From Comamonadaceae bacterium UBA2121 (lineage in GTDB: Bacteria > Pseudomonadota > Gammaproteobacteria > Burkholderiales > Burkholderiaceae_C), in the NCBI GenBank assembly GCA_002331385.1, contig DCYB01000002.1, positions 1 to 64,000 on the forward strand: DNA of 64,000 bases, in the 5' to 3' direction. This document shows positions 1 to 7,833 of this stretch, in pieces. Position 1 is the stretch's first letter; every line of letters begins with the position of its first letter. A program made the position numbers and the translations under genes. Below the pieces are notes generated by a model. The model had not been told where the DNA came from, ran no database searches, and saw only the letters and a program-made list of their open reading frames with translations.

Positions 1-2
1 TC

Positions 3-83
3 CATGACCAGCGTGACGGTGACTCGCTTGCCGTCAAATGCCCCCAACAGGGCTGCGACAGAGAGGGGTGGGTGAATCCATGA
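3..83 (+). CDS. C-terminal end of a small phage-type protein (5' truncated by the window)
   Basis: An open frame enters from the left edge and stops at 81-83, overlapping the next start codon by 4 bp. Its last residues read KCPQQGCDREGWVNP. The CPxxGC pattern resembles half of a zinc-binding treble-clef or ribbon as found in many small phage proteins. The 4-bp overlap and same strand make it part of the same phage operon. Only 26 residues are visible, so no function is assigned. Confidence 0.5.
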   Translation, partial: HDQRDGDSLAVKCPQQGCDREGWVNP

Positions 84-373
84 CAGACAAAGACCGTGAA
101 TTGCTGGAGTTGGCGGCTAAGGCTGCGGGCTTGATGCTATGGACACACGCCAACGATGACGGGTTTTACATCTCCGACCCCATGCGCCGCTGGAACCCAC
201 TCGATAACGACGGTGACGCGCTTCGCCTGGCGATCAAAACGAAGGTGCTGTTTGACATGCAAGATCACGTTGGGCAACTCATCTTTGAAGAAGGCATTCA
301 GTCAGACTCGGAGGCTGAGGCACGCCGCGCCATCACCCGAGCGGCAGCAGAAATTGGAAAGGCAATGACATGA
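80..373 (+). CDS. Small phage hypothetical protein, 97 aa
   Basis: The start at 80 follows a purine-rich ribosome-binding site (gagagggg) and overlaps the previous stop by 4 bp. An upstream in-frame ATG at 38 is less likely. The protein starts MTDKDRELLELAAKAAG and contains WNPLDNDGDALRLAIK near the middle. That is a recurring signature in short proteins next to prophage integrases in beta- and gammaproteobacteria. Its function is unknown. It overlaps the next gene by 4 bp, suggesting translational coupling. Confidence 0.75.
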   Translation: MTDKDRELLELAAKAAGLMLWTHANDDGFYISDPMRRWNPLDNDGDALRLAIKTKVLFDMQDHVGQLIFEEGIQSDSEAEARRAITRAAAEIGKAMT

Positions 374-948
374 CAGACCAAGACCAGTGCCGCGCTGATT
401 TCGAGAGATGGTTTGGGGACTACCACGATGAAGCGTGCAGGGAATACGGTGGGATCGACTGTACGAACCCAAAGGGCATTGCCGAAGACGCGTGGCAAGC
501 AGCCCTCAATCACAAAGCCGCTGATGCGACTCCAACTACCGAGGAATCCTCGGGTGTTGTGTTGCCGGAGCCTGACGCCAGCGTCTACACAATGGAAGCG
601 TTGGTGCCCGGTGGTCGCGAAGTCTCACACGTCACATTTCATCGTTCATTACCTGCTGGAACCAAACTCTACACAGAGCAGACAGTACGCACCCTGCTTG
701 CCAAAGGTATCAAAGAATCCTTGACTACTGCCCCAGCAGTGCCGCAAAGGTGTTGGTGCGAGACATGCGACACAGCAGCCAACGGCTGGCGCACTCGCAT
801 GGCCCTGTGTCCAACCTGCGGAAACAAGCGATGTCCTCGCGCGAACCATCACGGCAATGTCTGCACCGGCAGCAATGCGCCAGGACAACCCGGATCAAGC
901 TGGGAGCATGTGAAGCCAGCACCCCAATCTCCGAAGGAGCAAACATGA
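370..948 (+). CDS. Phage protein with C-terminal cysteine-rich zinc-finger-like region, 192 aa
   Basis: The N-terminal half (MTDQDQCRADFERWF) resembles hypothetical proteins common in Burkholderiales prophages. The last 70 residues are cysteine-rich, with CWCETC followed by CPTCGNKRCPRANHH and then CTGSN. The CPxCGNKRCPxAxxH pattern looks like a structural zinc knuckle and is frequent in phage early genes. It could bind nucleic acid or simply be a folded zinc module; no enzymatic motif is visible. It overlaps both neighbours by 4 bp. Confidence 0.75.
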   Translation: MTDQDQCRADFERWFGDYHDEACREYGGIDCTNPKGIAEDAWQAALNHKAADATPTTEESSGVVLPEPDASVYTMEALVPGGREVSHVTFHRSLPAGTKLYTEQTVRTLLAKGIKESLTTAPAVPQRCWCETCDTAANGWRTRMALCPTCGNKRCPRANHHGNVCTGSNAPGQPGSSWEHVKPAPQSPKEQT

Positions 949-1211
949 CAATCACCGAGGGCTTGATCTATGGAGCCATCACTGTGCTGGTGCTGGCGGT
1001 TATGTTTCTAGCGGCTGTGGCTGACCTGCAAAAGAAAAAAGAGTGGGAGGCCTTCAAGTTAGCCAATGACTGCAAGGTCACATCACGAATCGATGGCGAT
1101 GTCCTGCCGACAGTTGCCATCGGCGCAGATGGCAAGGCAGCCTACGGAATCACCGCAACGCCGACCAAAACTGGGTGGACATGTAATGACGGTGTTACCT
1201 ACTTCAAGTGA
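945..1211 (+). CDS. Small membrane-anchored phage protein, 88 aa
   Basis: The start at 945 has a GGAGC ribosome-binding site and a 4-bp overlap with the previous stop. Residues 6-27 form one hydrophobic helix (LIYGAITVLVLAVMFLAAVA). A lysine-rich stretch and a small soluble domain with two cysteines (NDCKV and WTCNDG) follow. The layout suggests an inner-membrane anchored protein with a small disulphide- or metal-stabilised domain. The family is not recognised. Confidence 0.7.
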   Translation: MTITEGLIYGAITVLVLAVMFLAAVADLQKKKEWEAFKLANDCKVTSRIDGDVLPTVAIGADGKAAYGITATPTKTGWTCNDGVTYFK

Positions 1212-1291
1212 GCGCAACATGACCACCCTCAGCAAACGCGCCCGCAAGTACGGCGACAAGCGCGACAGATTCCGCGAACAAGACGAACACC

Positions 1292-1316
1292 AGCCCGCCG
1301 ATGCGGGCTTTTTTTT
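1292..1316 (+). terminator. Rho-independent terminator inside the phage operon
   Basis: AGCCCGC (1292-1298) and GCGGGCT (1303-1309) form a 7-bp stem with a 4-nt loop, followed directly by eight T residues. The next gene's ribosome-binding site (GGAG at 1317-1320) abuts the T tract. This argues that the following gene starts after the hairpin and not upstream of it. Confidence 0.85.
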
Positions 1317-1326
1317 GGAGATTGAG

Positions 1327-1710
1327 ATGACACCACAACAGAAATTGAAGCACGCCATTTTGCTCAAGGCCGCAGACCTCGACGACATCACTCTTTGTGA
1401 AGCAGTGACCACCGATAACGTGGATCGCCTGTATGAACAGAAAGACCTGAACGGGGAATTGCAAGACGCACGCAATGAGATCCGATGCTGCGGCGAAAAA
1501 ACCAGTTTGAAGTGCGACTGGAGCCGGCACTACGAAAGCGAGGCGACTGCCGCGCGGATGCCTGATGGCACATGGGTCGGCTGGACGTACTGGTACGGTG
1601 GCGGCAAGCACAGCGAGCCTGAGGAAGTCGAATGGATCGAGGACGCCTACGACCTAACCATGGAAGAAAAGCAAGTGACAGTGACGCGGCGCACTTTCAC
1701 GAAGGTATGA
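1327..1710 (+). CDS. Small phage hypothetical protein, 127 aa
   Basis: The ATG at 1327 is chosen because GGAG lies 7 nt upstream and a rho-independent terminator sits just before it. The frame stays open upstream to an ATG at 1219, but that extension would translate the terminator stem and T tract. The protein contains paired cysteines (RCCGEK and KCDWSRH) and a tryptophan/tyrosine-rich stretch, MPDGTWVGWTYWYGGGKH. That stretch recurs in Burkholderiales prophage proteins near integrases. Its function is unknown. Confidence 0.75.
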   Translation: MTPQQKLKHAILLKAADLDDITLCEAVTTDNVDRLYEQKDLNGELQDARNEIRCCGEKTSLKCDWSRHYESEATAARMPDGTWVGWTYWYGGGKHSEPEEVEWIEDAYDLTMEEKQVTVTRRTFTKV

Positions 1711-1716
1711 CCACCC

Positions 1717-1738
1717 CGCCCCTCATGGGGCGATATTT
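1717..1738 (+). terminator. Possible weak terminator hairpin before the excisionase gene
   Basis: CGCCCC (1717-1722) and GGGGCG (1727-1732) form a 6-bp stem with a 4-nt loop followed by the short run atattt. The hairpin lies between the stop of the previous gene and the ribosome-binding site at about 1739. The T tract is poor, so termination would be partial. Confidence 0.4.
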
Positions 1739-1748
1739 GGAGAGAAGA

Positions 1749-1943
1749 ATGAGCGATCAACATCCAACGCGATTTGTATGTATCAATGTCGCCGCTACAT
1801 TGACGGGCATGAGTGAAGACGCCATCCGCGCGCGCATCAAGCGGTCGCAGTGGCTGGAGGGGCGGCAATATATTCGGCGCGGGAAGCGTGTTTTCATTGA
1901 CCTCAGGGGGTACGAAAAATGGGTGATGCAGGGCGCGGTATAG
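1749..1943 (+). CDS. Excisionase-like small DNA-binding protein, 64 aa
   Basis: This 64-residue protein immediately precedes and overlaps the integrase gene by 25 bp, which is where excisionases (recombination directionality factors) are usually found. It starts MSDQHPTRFVCINVAA. The central segment (TGMSEDAIRARIKRSQWLEG, then QYIRRGKRVFIDLRGYEKW) has the pattern of a MerR/excisionase-type winged helix. A good GGAGAG site precedes ATG 1749. It probably steers the recombinase towards excision and may also repress. Confidence 0.75.
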   Translation: MSDQHPTRFVCINVAATLTGMSEDAIRARIKRSQWLEGRQYIRRGKRVFIDLRGYEKWVMQGAV

Positions 1944-3067
1944 AGGTTCGCGAAACCTCAATTCGAATCACGTTTCGCCTCGATGGGCGCGCACACAAAA
2001 AGACGGTAAAAACAGGTGGCGCCCCCATCCCGCCCACTCCGGCCAACATCAAATACGCCTTGAGGCTTGCGGAGGAAATAAAGGCCAAGATCAAGTTCGG
2101 AACGTTCGTGATGGCGGAGTATTTCGACGACGACGGCGACACTGGAAGTGTTGTGACTGTTGAGCAGCGTCTGCGACTCTGGCTGAAGCTGCAGACAGGC
2201 TTAGCACCGTCCACGCGGCGCGCATATGGATTTATTTCAGAGTGGTGGATCGCGGAGTTGGGGAGCAAACCAATTGCGAGCCTTGTGCACTCCGACATTC
2301 TTGGCGCGCTTGCAAATGCCTCGCACCGCACCGGCAAGACCGTGAACAACACCGTTTCCGTGCTTCGTAACGCACTGAAGCTTTCAATCCGTGATGGCGT
2401 GATTAAAACAAGCCCGCTCGAAGGCTTGGAGGCGTCAAGCCACCAGAACCCGGAGCCTGACCCGTTTACCGATGACGAGCGTGAGGCAATACTTCAAGAC
2501 TTGGGCAGGAGATTTGACCCCCAGATCGAAAACTATTTTGGCGTGAAGTTTTTTACAGGCGTCCGGACTGGAGAAAGTCTCGCAATCCGCCCTGAACACA
2601 TTGATATGACTAGCGGCATTCTTCAGGTGCGGGAATCAATTGTGCTTGGCGAACACCTCAACCGGACAAAGACAAAAAAGGCGCGCAACATCTTTTTGAA
2701 CTCGCGCGCCAAGGAGTACATTTCTCGCCAGCTAGAGATCATCAAGAGTCAGGATGACGGGTGGCTTTTCCACCACCCCGAGCACAAGAGGCGGTGGGAT
2801 GATGACAAAGCCCCGCGCAGCACCTATTGGGAGCCGACCTTAAAGCGCCTTGGAATCCGCCCCCGGAACCCATATCAAACAAGGCATACCTACGCTACCA
2901 TGATGCTCATGGCGGGCATGACCCCCGCATTCGGCGCAAAGCAAATGGGACACTCGATCCAGATGTTTTTGCGCACATACGCCCGCTGGATAGACGGGGA
3001 TCAGAATGCCTTGGAAATGCGAAAGCTGGAAGCAAAGCTTTCAGGGAACATTTCAGGGAACAAATAG
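1919..3067 (+). CDS. int: Site-specific tyrosine recombinase (phage-type integrase), 382 aa
   Basis: The protein catalyses integration and excision of the element. The N-terminus (about 10-65) resembles the arm-DNA-binding domain of Min27/DUF3596-type integrases. A core-binding domain (about 80-175) and a catalytic domain (about 180-365) follow. Catalytic residues are visible as Arg216 (GVRTGES), Arg322 in YQTRHTYA, His345 in QMGHS and Tyr354 in LRTYARW. Tyrosine replaces the first histidine of the HxxR box, a common variant in this subgroup. The length is normal and the gene looks intact, so the recombinase is probably active. It ends 83 bp before the tRNA-like attachment sequence. Confidence 0.95.
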   Translation: MGDAGRGIEVRETSIRITFRLDGRAHKKTVKTGGAPIPPTPANIKYALRLAEEIKAKIKFGTFVMAEYFDDDGDTGSVVTVEQRLRLWLKLQTGLAPSTRRAYGFISEWWIAELGSKPIASLVHSDILGALANASHRTGKTVNNTVSVLRNALKLSIRDGVIKTSPLEGLEASSHQNPEPDPFTDDEREAILQDLGRRFDPQIENYFGVKFFTGVRTGESLAIRPEHIDMTSGILQVRESIVLGEHLNRTKTKKARNIFLNSRAKEYISRQLEIIKSQDDGWLFHHPEHKRRWDDDKAPRSTYWEPTLKRLGIRPRNPYQTRHTYATMMLMAGMTPAFGAKQMGHSIQMFLRTYARWIDGDQNALEMRKLEAKLSGNISGNK

Positions 3068-3150
3068 GCCAAATAAGCCCATCTATGACCAATGTCAAGC
3101 CGCACCTTCACTCTGAACGGTGGTTTTGATTGGTCATGTTTGGGCTACGA

Positions 3151-3180
3151 AGAGAGTTCGACTCCCTCTCCTTTCCGCCA
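3151..3180 (+). other. Putative attachment site: tRNA-Ser 3'-end-like sequence
   Basis: The sequence from GAGAGTTCGACT (3153-3164) through to TTTCCGCCA (3172-3180) has a T-loop TTCGACT followed by a pyrimidine-rich acceptor strand and a terminal CCA. This is as in serine tRNAs whose acceptor reads GGAAAGG. One extra base spoils canonical T-stem/acceptor spacing and no matching 5' half lies upstream, so this is not a whole tRNA gene. The position directly after the integrase and before chromosomal DNA fits an att core left by integration into a tRNA 3' end. Confidence 0.55.
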
Positions 3181-3182
3181 TG

Positions 3183-3216
3183 AACCCGTCAGTCGATACA
3201 TTGATTGCGGGTTTAC
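3183..3216 (+). terminator. Possible terminator downstream of the attachment site
   Basis: AACCCG (3183-3188) can pair with CGGGTT (3208-3213) across a 19-nt loop, followed by TTA. Hairpins of the form AACCCGC/GCGGGTT are common just after bacterial tRNA genes. This supports the idea that the CCA-ending sequence is the boundary with an original tRNA locus. The long loop and short T run make it weak. Confidence 0.35.
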
Positions 3217-3281
3217 CATTACGCCGCGCGCCGGAAAGACCGATACTTCACGGTTTTGCAGCTTCCAACACCATCCGGCCC

Positions 3282-4643
3282 ATGGCGAACTTCAACGACA
3301 TTCAGCAGCGCGAAACCGGCCTGCAGCAGCACCTGACGAGCGCGCAGATGGTGATGATCGCCATCGGCGGCGCGGTGGGCACCGGCCTGTTCATGGGCAG
3401 CGCGTTTGCCATCGGCTTTGCCGGGCCTGCGGTGCTGGTCAGTTACGCGATTGGGGCGTTCATTGCGCTGCTGCTCATCGGCTGTCTGGGCGAGATGACG
3501 GTGGCGCACCCCACTTCGGGCTCGTTCGGTGCCTATGCCGAGTATTACCTCAGCCCGCTCACCGGCTTCGTCGTGCGCTATGCGTATTGGGCCGCTCTGG
3601 TGCTGGCCGTGGGCATGGAGGTGACTGCGGTGGGCATGTACATGGCCTACTGGTTTCCGCAGGTGCCGCAGTGGGTCTGGGTGGCCGTGTTTTCGGTGAT
3701 TCTCATCGGCATCAATCTGCGCAGTGTGAAGGTGTACGGCGCGGTGGAGTACACGTTCTCCGCCATCAAGGTGATCGCCATCGTGGCGTTCGTGCTGATC
3801 GGCAGCTACGTGGTCTTTGGCACGCGTGCGCCGGGCATCGGTTTTGAAAATTACCAGATCGGCGGCGGCTTCTGGGCCAAGGGCGCGTGGGGCATGTGGC
3901 TTGGCGTGATCGTGGCTATGTTCAGCTATCTCGGCGTGGAGGCCATCGCCGTGGCAGCGGGCGAGGCGCAGCATCCGCAGCAAGCGGTGCAACGGGCGAT
4001 GAAAACGACCGTGCTGCGGCTGGTGCTGTTTTACCTGCTCACGCTGGCGCTCATGCTGGCCATCGTGCCATGGACGGAGGCGGCCACGCAAACCAGCCCC
4101 TTCGTGCGCGTGATGCAGGTGACGGGCATTCCCGGCGCGGCTGGGGTGCTCAACTTTGTCGTGCTGGTGGCGGCTCTCTCGGCCATGAACAGCCAGCTCT
4201 ACACCACCTCACGCATGATGTTCAGCCTCGCGCGCGCGCAGCAGGCGCCGCACGTTTTCGGCGTGACGAATGATCGCGGCGTGCCTGTGGCGGCCATTCT
4301 GGTGTCCAGCCTCGGCGCGGGCGTGGCCATGTTCATCAACGCGTTCTGGCCCAAGGAGTCGTTCGTCTGGATGATGTCGATTGCCATGTTTGGCGCCATG
4401 TTCACGTGGTTCATGGTGTTCGTCACGCACCTGGCCTTCCGTCGCCGCCGTGCGCAGGAAGGCGCGCCACCCGTCTCCTTTCGCATGTGGGGCTTTCCGT
4501 GGCTCACGCTGCTGGGCGCGGTGCTCATGGCGGCGGTGCTGATGACGACGGCGCTCACGCCGGAGTTTCGCCTCACACTCGCGTTCGGTCTGCCGTGGTT
4601 GCTGGTGCTGGCGGTGATCTATCTGGTGCGCACCAAACGCTGA
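3282..4643 (+). CDS. APC-family amino-acid permease, 453 aa
   Basis: This is an inner-membrane transporter with about 12 hydrophobic segments. The family signature is near the N-terminus (IAIGGAVGTGLFMGSA, residues 26-41), where the backbone glycines bind the substrate amino or carboxyl group. The nearest recognisable type is the AAT group (GABA, proline, aromatic or basic amino-acid permeases); substrate cannot be assigned. The start at 3282 gives the standard family length but has no clear ribosome-binding site. The open frame extends upstream through the tRNA-like sequence, which is not expected to be coding. An amidohydrolase gene follows in the same direction, so permease and hydrolase may cooperate in using N-carbamoyl or related amino-acid derivatives. 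Confidence 0.9.
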   Translation: MANFNDIQQRETGLQQHLTSAQMVMIAIGGAVGTGLFMGSAFAIGFAGPAVLVSYAIGAFIALLLIGCLGEMTVAHPTSGSFGAYAEYYLSPLTGFVVRYAYWAALVLAVGMEVTAVGMYMAYWFPQVPQWVWVAVFSVILIGINLRSVKVYGAVEYTFSAIKVIAIVAFVLIGSYVVFGTRAPGIGFENYQIGGGFWAKGAWGMWLGVIVAMFSYLGVEAIAVAAGEAQHPQQAVQRAMKTTVLRLVLFYLLTLALMLAIVPWTEAATQTSPFVRVMQVTGIPGAAGVLNFVVLVAALSAMNSQLYTTSRMMFSLARAQQAPHVFGVTNDRGVPVAAILVSSLGAGVAMFINAFWPKESFVWMMSIAMFGAMFTWFMVFVTHLAFRRRRAQEGAPPVSFRMWGFPWLTLLGAVLMAAVLMTTALTPEFRLTLAFGLPWLLVLAVIYLVRTKR

Positions 4644-4826
4644 ACGGCCCGCAGACGCACTGCTAACGCCAAGCGGTGCCGACAGTCAATGGGATTCGCA
4701 GGCATGTGCGCTCGCCTGCCGCTGTGATATACGTTGGGATTGCTTTCGCCAGACTGCACGGATTGCATGCCGGGATTTGGCACAGACAATGCAACGGGAA
4801 CCAATAACACAACGGAGACCCATCCC

Positions 4827-6083
4827 ATGGACACCAAGACCCGCACCACCGACACCAGCCAGCTTCGCATCAATGGCGAGCGGCTGTGGCAATCGCTCAT
4901 GGAACTGGCAGACATTGGCGGCACGGCCAAGGGCGGTGTCTGCCGTCTGGCGCTGACCGACCTGGACAAGCAAGGCCGCGACCTCGTCACGCGCTGGGCC
5001 CGCGAGGCCGGTATGACCGTCGCCGTGGACAAGATCGGCAACGCCTTCATGCGCCGCGCGGGGCGCAACAACAGCCTGCCGCCCATCATGACCGGCAGCC
5101 ACATCGACACCCAGCCGACCGGCGGCAAGTTCGACGGCAACTACGGCGTGCTCGCCGGCATCGAAGTCGTGCGCACGCTGAACGATCACGGCATCGAAAC
5201 CGAGGCGCCCATCGAAGTCGCATTCTGGACCAACGAGGAAGGTTCGCGCTTTGTGCCCGTGATGATGGGCTCCGGTGTCTTCGCCAAAGCCTTCTCGCTC
5301 GAACACGCCTATGCCGCCAAGGACAGTGACGGCAAGAGCGTCAGGGACGAACTCGAACGCATCGGCTACATCGGCCCCGAGGAGCCGGGCGATCACCCCA
5401 TCGGCGCGTATTTCGAAACCCACATCGAACAGGGCCCGGTGCTGGAGGACCATCACAAGACCATCGGCGTGGTGACGGGCGTACTCGGCATCCGCTGGTA
5501 CGACTGCACGGTGACCGGCATGGAGGCGCACGCCGGCCCCACCCCGATGGCACTGCGCAAGGACGCGCTGCAGGTGGCCGCGCGCGTGATGCAAGAGGTA
5601 GTGGCCTGCGCACACCGCCACCCGCCGCATGGACGCGGCACCGTCGGCATGGTGCAGATCCACCCCAACAGCCGCAACGTGATCCCCGGCGAAGTGAAAT
5701 TCAGCATCGACCTGCGCAACGCCAGCGATGCGGATTGCGAGTCCATGGACAAGGACATCCGCGCCGTCGCCGCGCGCATCAGCGAGGAAACGGGGCTGCC
5801 CATCCGCATCGAAATGGTGTCGAACTACCCCGCGCAACCTTTCAACGCGGGCTGCATCGACGCCGTGCGCCGTGGCGCCGAAACACTGGGCTATTCGCAC
5901 ATGGATGTCGTTTCCGGCGCGGGGCACGATGCCGTCTACATGGCGCAGCTGGCACCGGCAGGCATGATCTTCATTCCCTGCAAGGACGGCATCAGCCACA
6001 ACGAGATCGAAGACGCCGAACCGGACGACGTGACGGCGGGCTGCAACGTCCTGCTGCACGCGATGCTGGAGCGCGCTGGCTGA
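4827..6083 (+). CDS. M20-family amidohydrolase (N-carbamoyl-amino-acid / ureidopropionase type), 418 aa
   Basis: This is a zinc- or manganese-dependent amidase of the hydantoinase/carbamoylase family. It cleaves N-carbamoyl amino acids, beta-ureidopropionate or allantoate. Metal-ligand motifs are visible: SHIDTQPTGGKFDG (His92, Asp103) and TNEEGSRF (Glu137/Glu138), with ETHIEQGP further on and GISHNEIE near the C-terminus. The dimerisation/lid domain lies in the middle (about 205-325). ATG 4827 is preceded by cggaga at suitable spacing. The length is normal. Exact substrate is uncertain; the upstream permease suggests a role in scavenging reduced nitrogen. Confidence 0.9.
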   Translation: MDTKTRTTDTSQLRINGERLWQSLMELADIGGTAKGGVCRLALTDLDKQGRDLVTRWAREAGMTVAVDKIGNAFMRRAGRNNSLPPIMTGSHIDTQPTGGKFDGNYGVLAGIEVVRTLNDHGIETEAPIEVAFWTNEEGSRFVPVMMGSGVFAKAFSLEHAYAAKDSDGKSVRDELERIGYIGPEEPGDHPIGAYFETHIEQGPVLEDHHKTIGVVTGVLGIRWYDCTVTGMEAHAGPTPMALRKDALQVAARVMQEVVACAHRHPPHGRGTVGMVQIHPNSRNVIPGEVKFSIDLRNASDADCESMDKDIRAVAARISEETGLPIRIEMVSNYPAQPFNAGCIDAVRRGAETLGYSHMDVVSGAGHDAVYMAQLAPAGMIFIPCKDGISHNEIEDAEPDDVTAGCNVLLHAMLERAG

Positions 6084-6147
6084 CGGGTCGCGGGCGTTGT
6101 CGCGCCGCAGCCGCCGTTTCGTTACCGGCGAGTCGGACCGGTCGCCC

Positions 6148-6630
6148 TCATTTCGCCAGATCCAGCAACTCCTGTCCGGTCAGCCGGTAACGGATCCACT
6201 CCGTCTGCGGTTTGGCGCCGAGGCGGTCGTAGAACTCGATGGATGGCGTGTTCCAGTCCAGCACGCTCCACTCAAACCGACCGCAGTCCTTTTCCACGGC
6301 AATGCGCGCCAGGTGCTTGAGCATGGCCTTGCCCGCGCCCTTGCCGCGCGCGGCAGGATCGACGTACAGGTCCTCCAGATAGATGCCGTTGCGGCCCTGC
6401 CAAGTCGAATAGTTGAAAAAGTACACCGCCATGCCCACCGGCTCGCCCGCGTCCTCGCAGATCAGCGCATGCGCGGTCGCCGCGGGGGAGAAGATCGTGC
6501 GGTGCACATGCTCCGGCGTCGTCAGCACTTCATCCTCGGCGTGCTCATAGATCGCCAGATCGCGAATGAAGCGCAGGATGGTGGAGGTGTCGCCCATATC
6601 GGCGGCGCGAACAACAATCGAAGAACTCAT
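6148..6630 (-). CDS. GNAT-family N-acetyltransferase (diamine/SSAT-like), 160 aa
   Basis: The protein has the GNAT fold with an acetyl-CoA motif A at IYLEDLYVDPAARGKGAGKAM. A C-terminal segment (WSVLDWNTPSIEFYDRLGA) is typical of the spermidine/diamine acetyltransferase-like subgroup. Such enzymes acetylate polyamines, thialysine or other small amines. ATG at 6630 is preferred; a GTG five codons upstream is an alternative. The stop of selD lies only 25 bp upstream on the same strand, so the two are probably co-transcribed. Confidence 0.88.
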   Translation of the reverse strand: MSSSIVVRAADMGDTSTILRFIRDLAIYEHAEDEVLTTPEHVHRTIFSPAATAHALICEDAGEPVGMAVYFFNYSTWQGRNGIYLEDLYVDPAARGKGAGKAMLKHLARIAVEKDCGRFEWSVLDWNTPSIEFYDRLGAKPQTEWIRYRLTGQELLDLAK

Positions 6631-6655
6631 CTGAACACAACCCACTCTGCCAAAA

Positions 6656-7747
6656 TCAAATCACCTGCAACTGCGCAGTGCCCGCCTGCACGTCACCAAT
6701 CACCGCCGCAGCGGCAAACCCTTCGCGCTGGAAAATGGCCAGCACGTCATCCACCGCATCGGGCGCACATGCCACCAGCAGACCTCCAGAGGTTTGGGGA
6801 TCGGTGAGCAGGCTTTGCGCCGTGGCAGGCAGCCCATCGGCCAGACGGACCTGCTCGCCATAGGCGGCCCAGTTCCGGCCACTCGCGCCGGTGACAAAAC
6901 CATTCGTCGCCAATTGCTCCACGCCGGGCAGCAACGGCACCTTGGCCCACTCGATGCGCACGGTGGCGTTGGCACCGCGCGCCATCTCCAGTCCATGTCC
7001 CGCGAGGCCGAAGCCTGTCACGTCGGTGATGGCGTGCACGCCGGGCAGCTCGGCCAGCAAGGGGCCCGGCGTGTTCAGGCGCGTGGTGCTGTCGATCATC
7101 TGGCGATAGCCCGCCTCGTCGAGTTGCAGCTTTTTCAGCGCCGCAGAATACACGCCCACGCCCAGCGCCTTGCCCAGCACCAGCACGTCACCCGGACGCG
7201 CATCGGCATTGCGGCGCACGCGGTCCGGATGCACCAGCCCCATGGCGACGAGGCCGTAAATGGGCTCCACCGAATCAATGGTGTGGCCGCCCGCAATCGG
7301 GATGCCCGCCGCGCGGCACACGTCCTGCCCGCCGCGCGCAATCTCTCCGATCACGTTGAGTGGCAACTGGCTGATGGGCATCGCCACCAGCGCCAGCGCC
7401 ATGATGGGCTTGCCTCCCATGGCATACACATCGGACAGCGCATTCGTTGCGGCGATGCGGCCAAACTCATAAGGATCGTCCACGATCGGCATGAAGAAAT
7501 CCGTCGTGGCGACCAGCGCCTGCGCGTCGTTGAGCTTGTAGACGGCCGCGTCGTCCGACGTCTCGATGCCCACCATCAGTTCCGGCGGAATCACCGCGTT
7601 GGCGCCGCTGGATTTGAGAATCTCTGACAACACCCCCGGAGCGATCTTGCAGCCACACCCTCCACCATGCGACAGCGACGTGAGGCGGGGAACAGCACTT
7701 GCGCTAGCGGGTGCATCAGACGAGTGGGTGGCAGCGGTATCGTTCAT
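6656..7747 (-). CDS. selD: Selenide, water dikinase (selenophosphate synthase), 363 aa
   Basis: The enzyme makes selenophosphate from selenide and ATP, the selenium donor for selenocysteine and for 2-selenouridine in tRNA. The active-site loop HGGGCGCK carries Cys31 and Lys34, matching Cys17/Lys20 of E. coli SelD, so this is the cysteine form. The ATP-binding AIRS-type domains follow (TTDFFMPIVDD, SDVYAMGGKP, IAGGHTIDS, and TDVTGFGLAGH further on). The start at 7747 gives a normal N-terminus; the frame continues 15 codons upstream to another ATG. The likely client in this window is selU at 15.5 kb. Confidence 0.96.
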   Translation of the reverse strand: MNDTAATHSSDAPASASAVPRLTSLSHGGGCGCKIAPGVLSEILKSSGANAVIPPELMVGIETSDDAAVYKLNDAQALVATTDFFMPIVDDPYEFGRIAATNALSDVYAMGGKPIMALALVAMPISQLPLNVIGEIARGGQDVCRAAGIPIAGGHTIDSVEPIYGLVAMGLVHPDRVRRNADARPGDVLVLGKALGVGVYSAALKKLQLDEAGYRQMIDSTTRLNTPGPLLAELPGVHAITDVTGFGLAGHGLEMARGANATVRIEWAKVPLLPGVEQLATNGFVTGASGRNWAAYGEQVRLADGLPATAQSLLTDPQTSGGLLVACAPDAVDDVLAIFQREGFAAAAVIGDVQAGTAQLQVI

Positions 7748-7833
7748 GGCGTGGGTGAAATCCGGTTGTGCAAAGGAAATGCAAGCCTCCAATCATCCCA
7801 GATTCGGAACGCTCACCTTGCGTGCACGGATAC

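Larger units (their letters stand above)
1..3180. mobile_element. Integrase-side end of a prophage or integrative element
   Basis: A run of small plus-strand genes with stop-start overlaps leads into an excisionase-like gene and a tyrosine recombinase. A tRNA-3'-end-like sequence follows immediately, and typical chromosomal genes start after it. This is the usual layout of the int/xis end of a temperate phage or genomic island integrated in a tRNA gene. The element continues beyond the left edge of the window. No structural, lysis or conjugation genes are visible, so phage and non-phage island cannot be told apart. Confidence 0.8.

Noticed and set aside
3100..3180. A complete tRNA gene ending at CCA 3180
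   Set aside because: The T-arm and CCA end are present, but there is no matching 5' acceptor strand, D-arm or anticodon arm upstream, and spacing in the 3' half is off by one base. It is treated as an attachment-site remnant.
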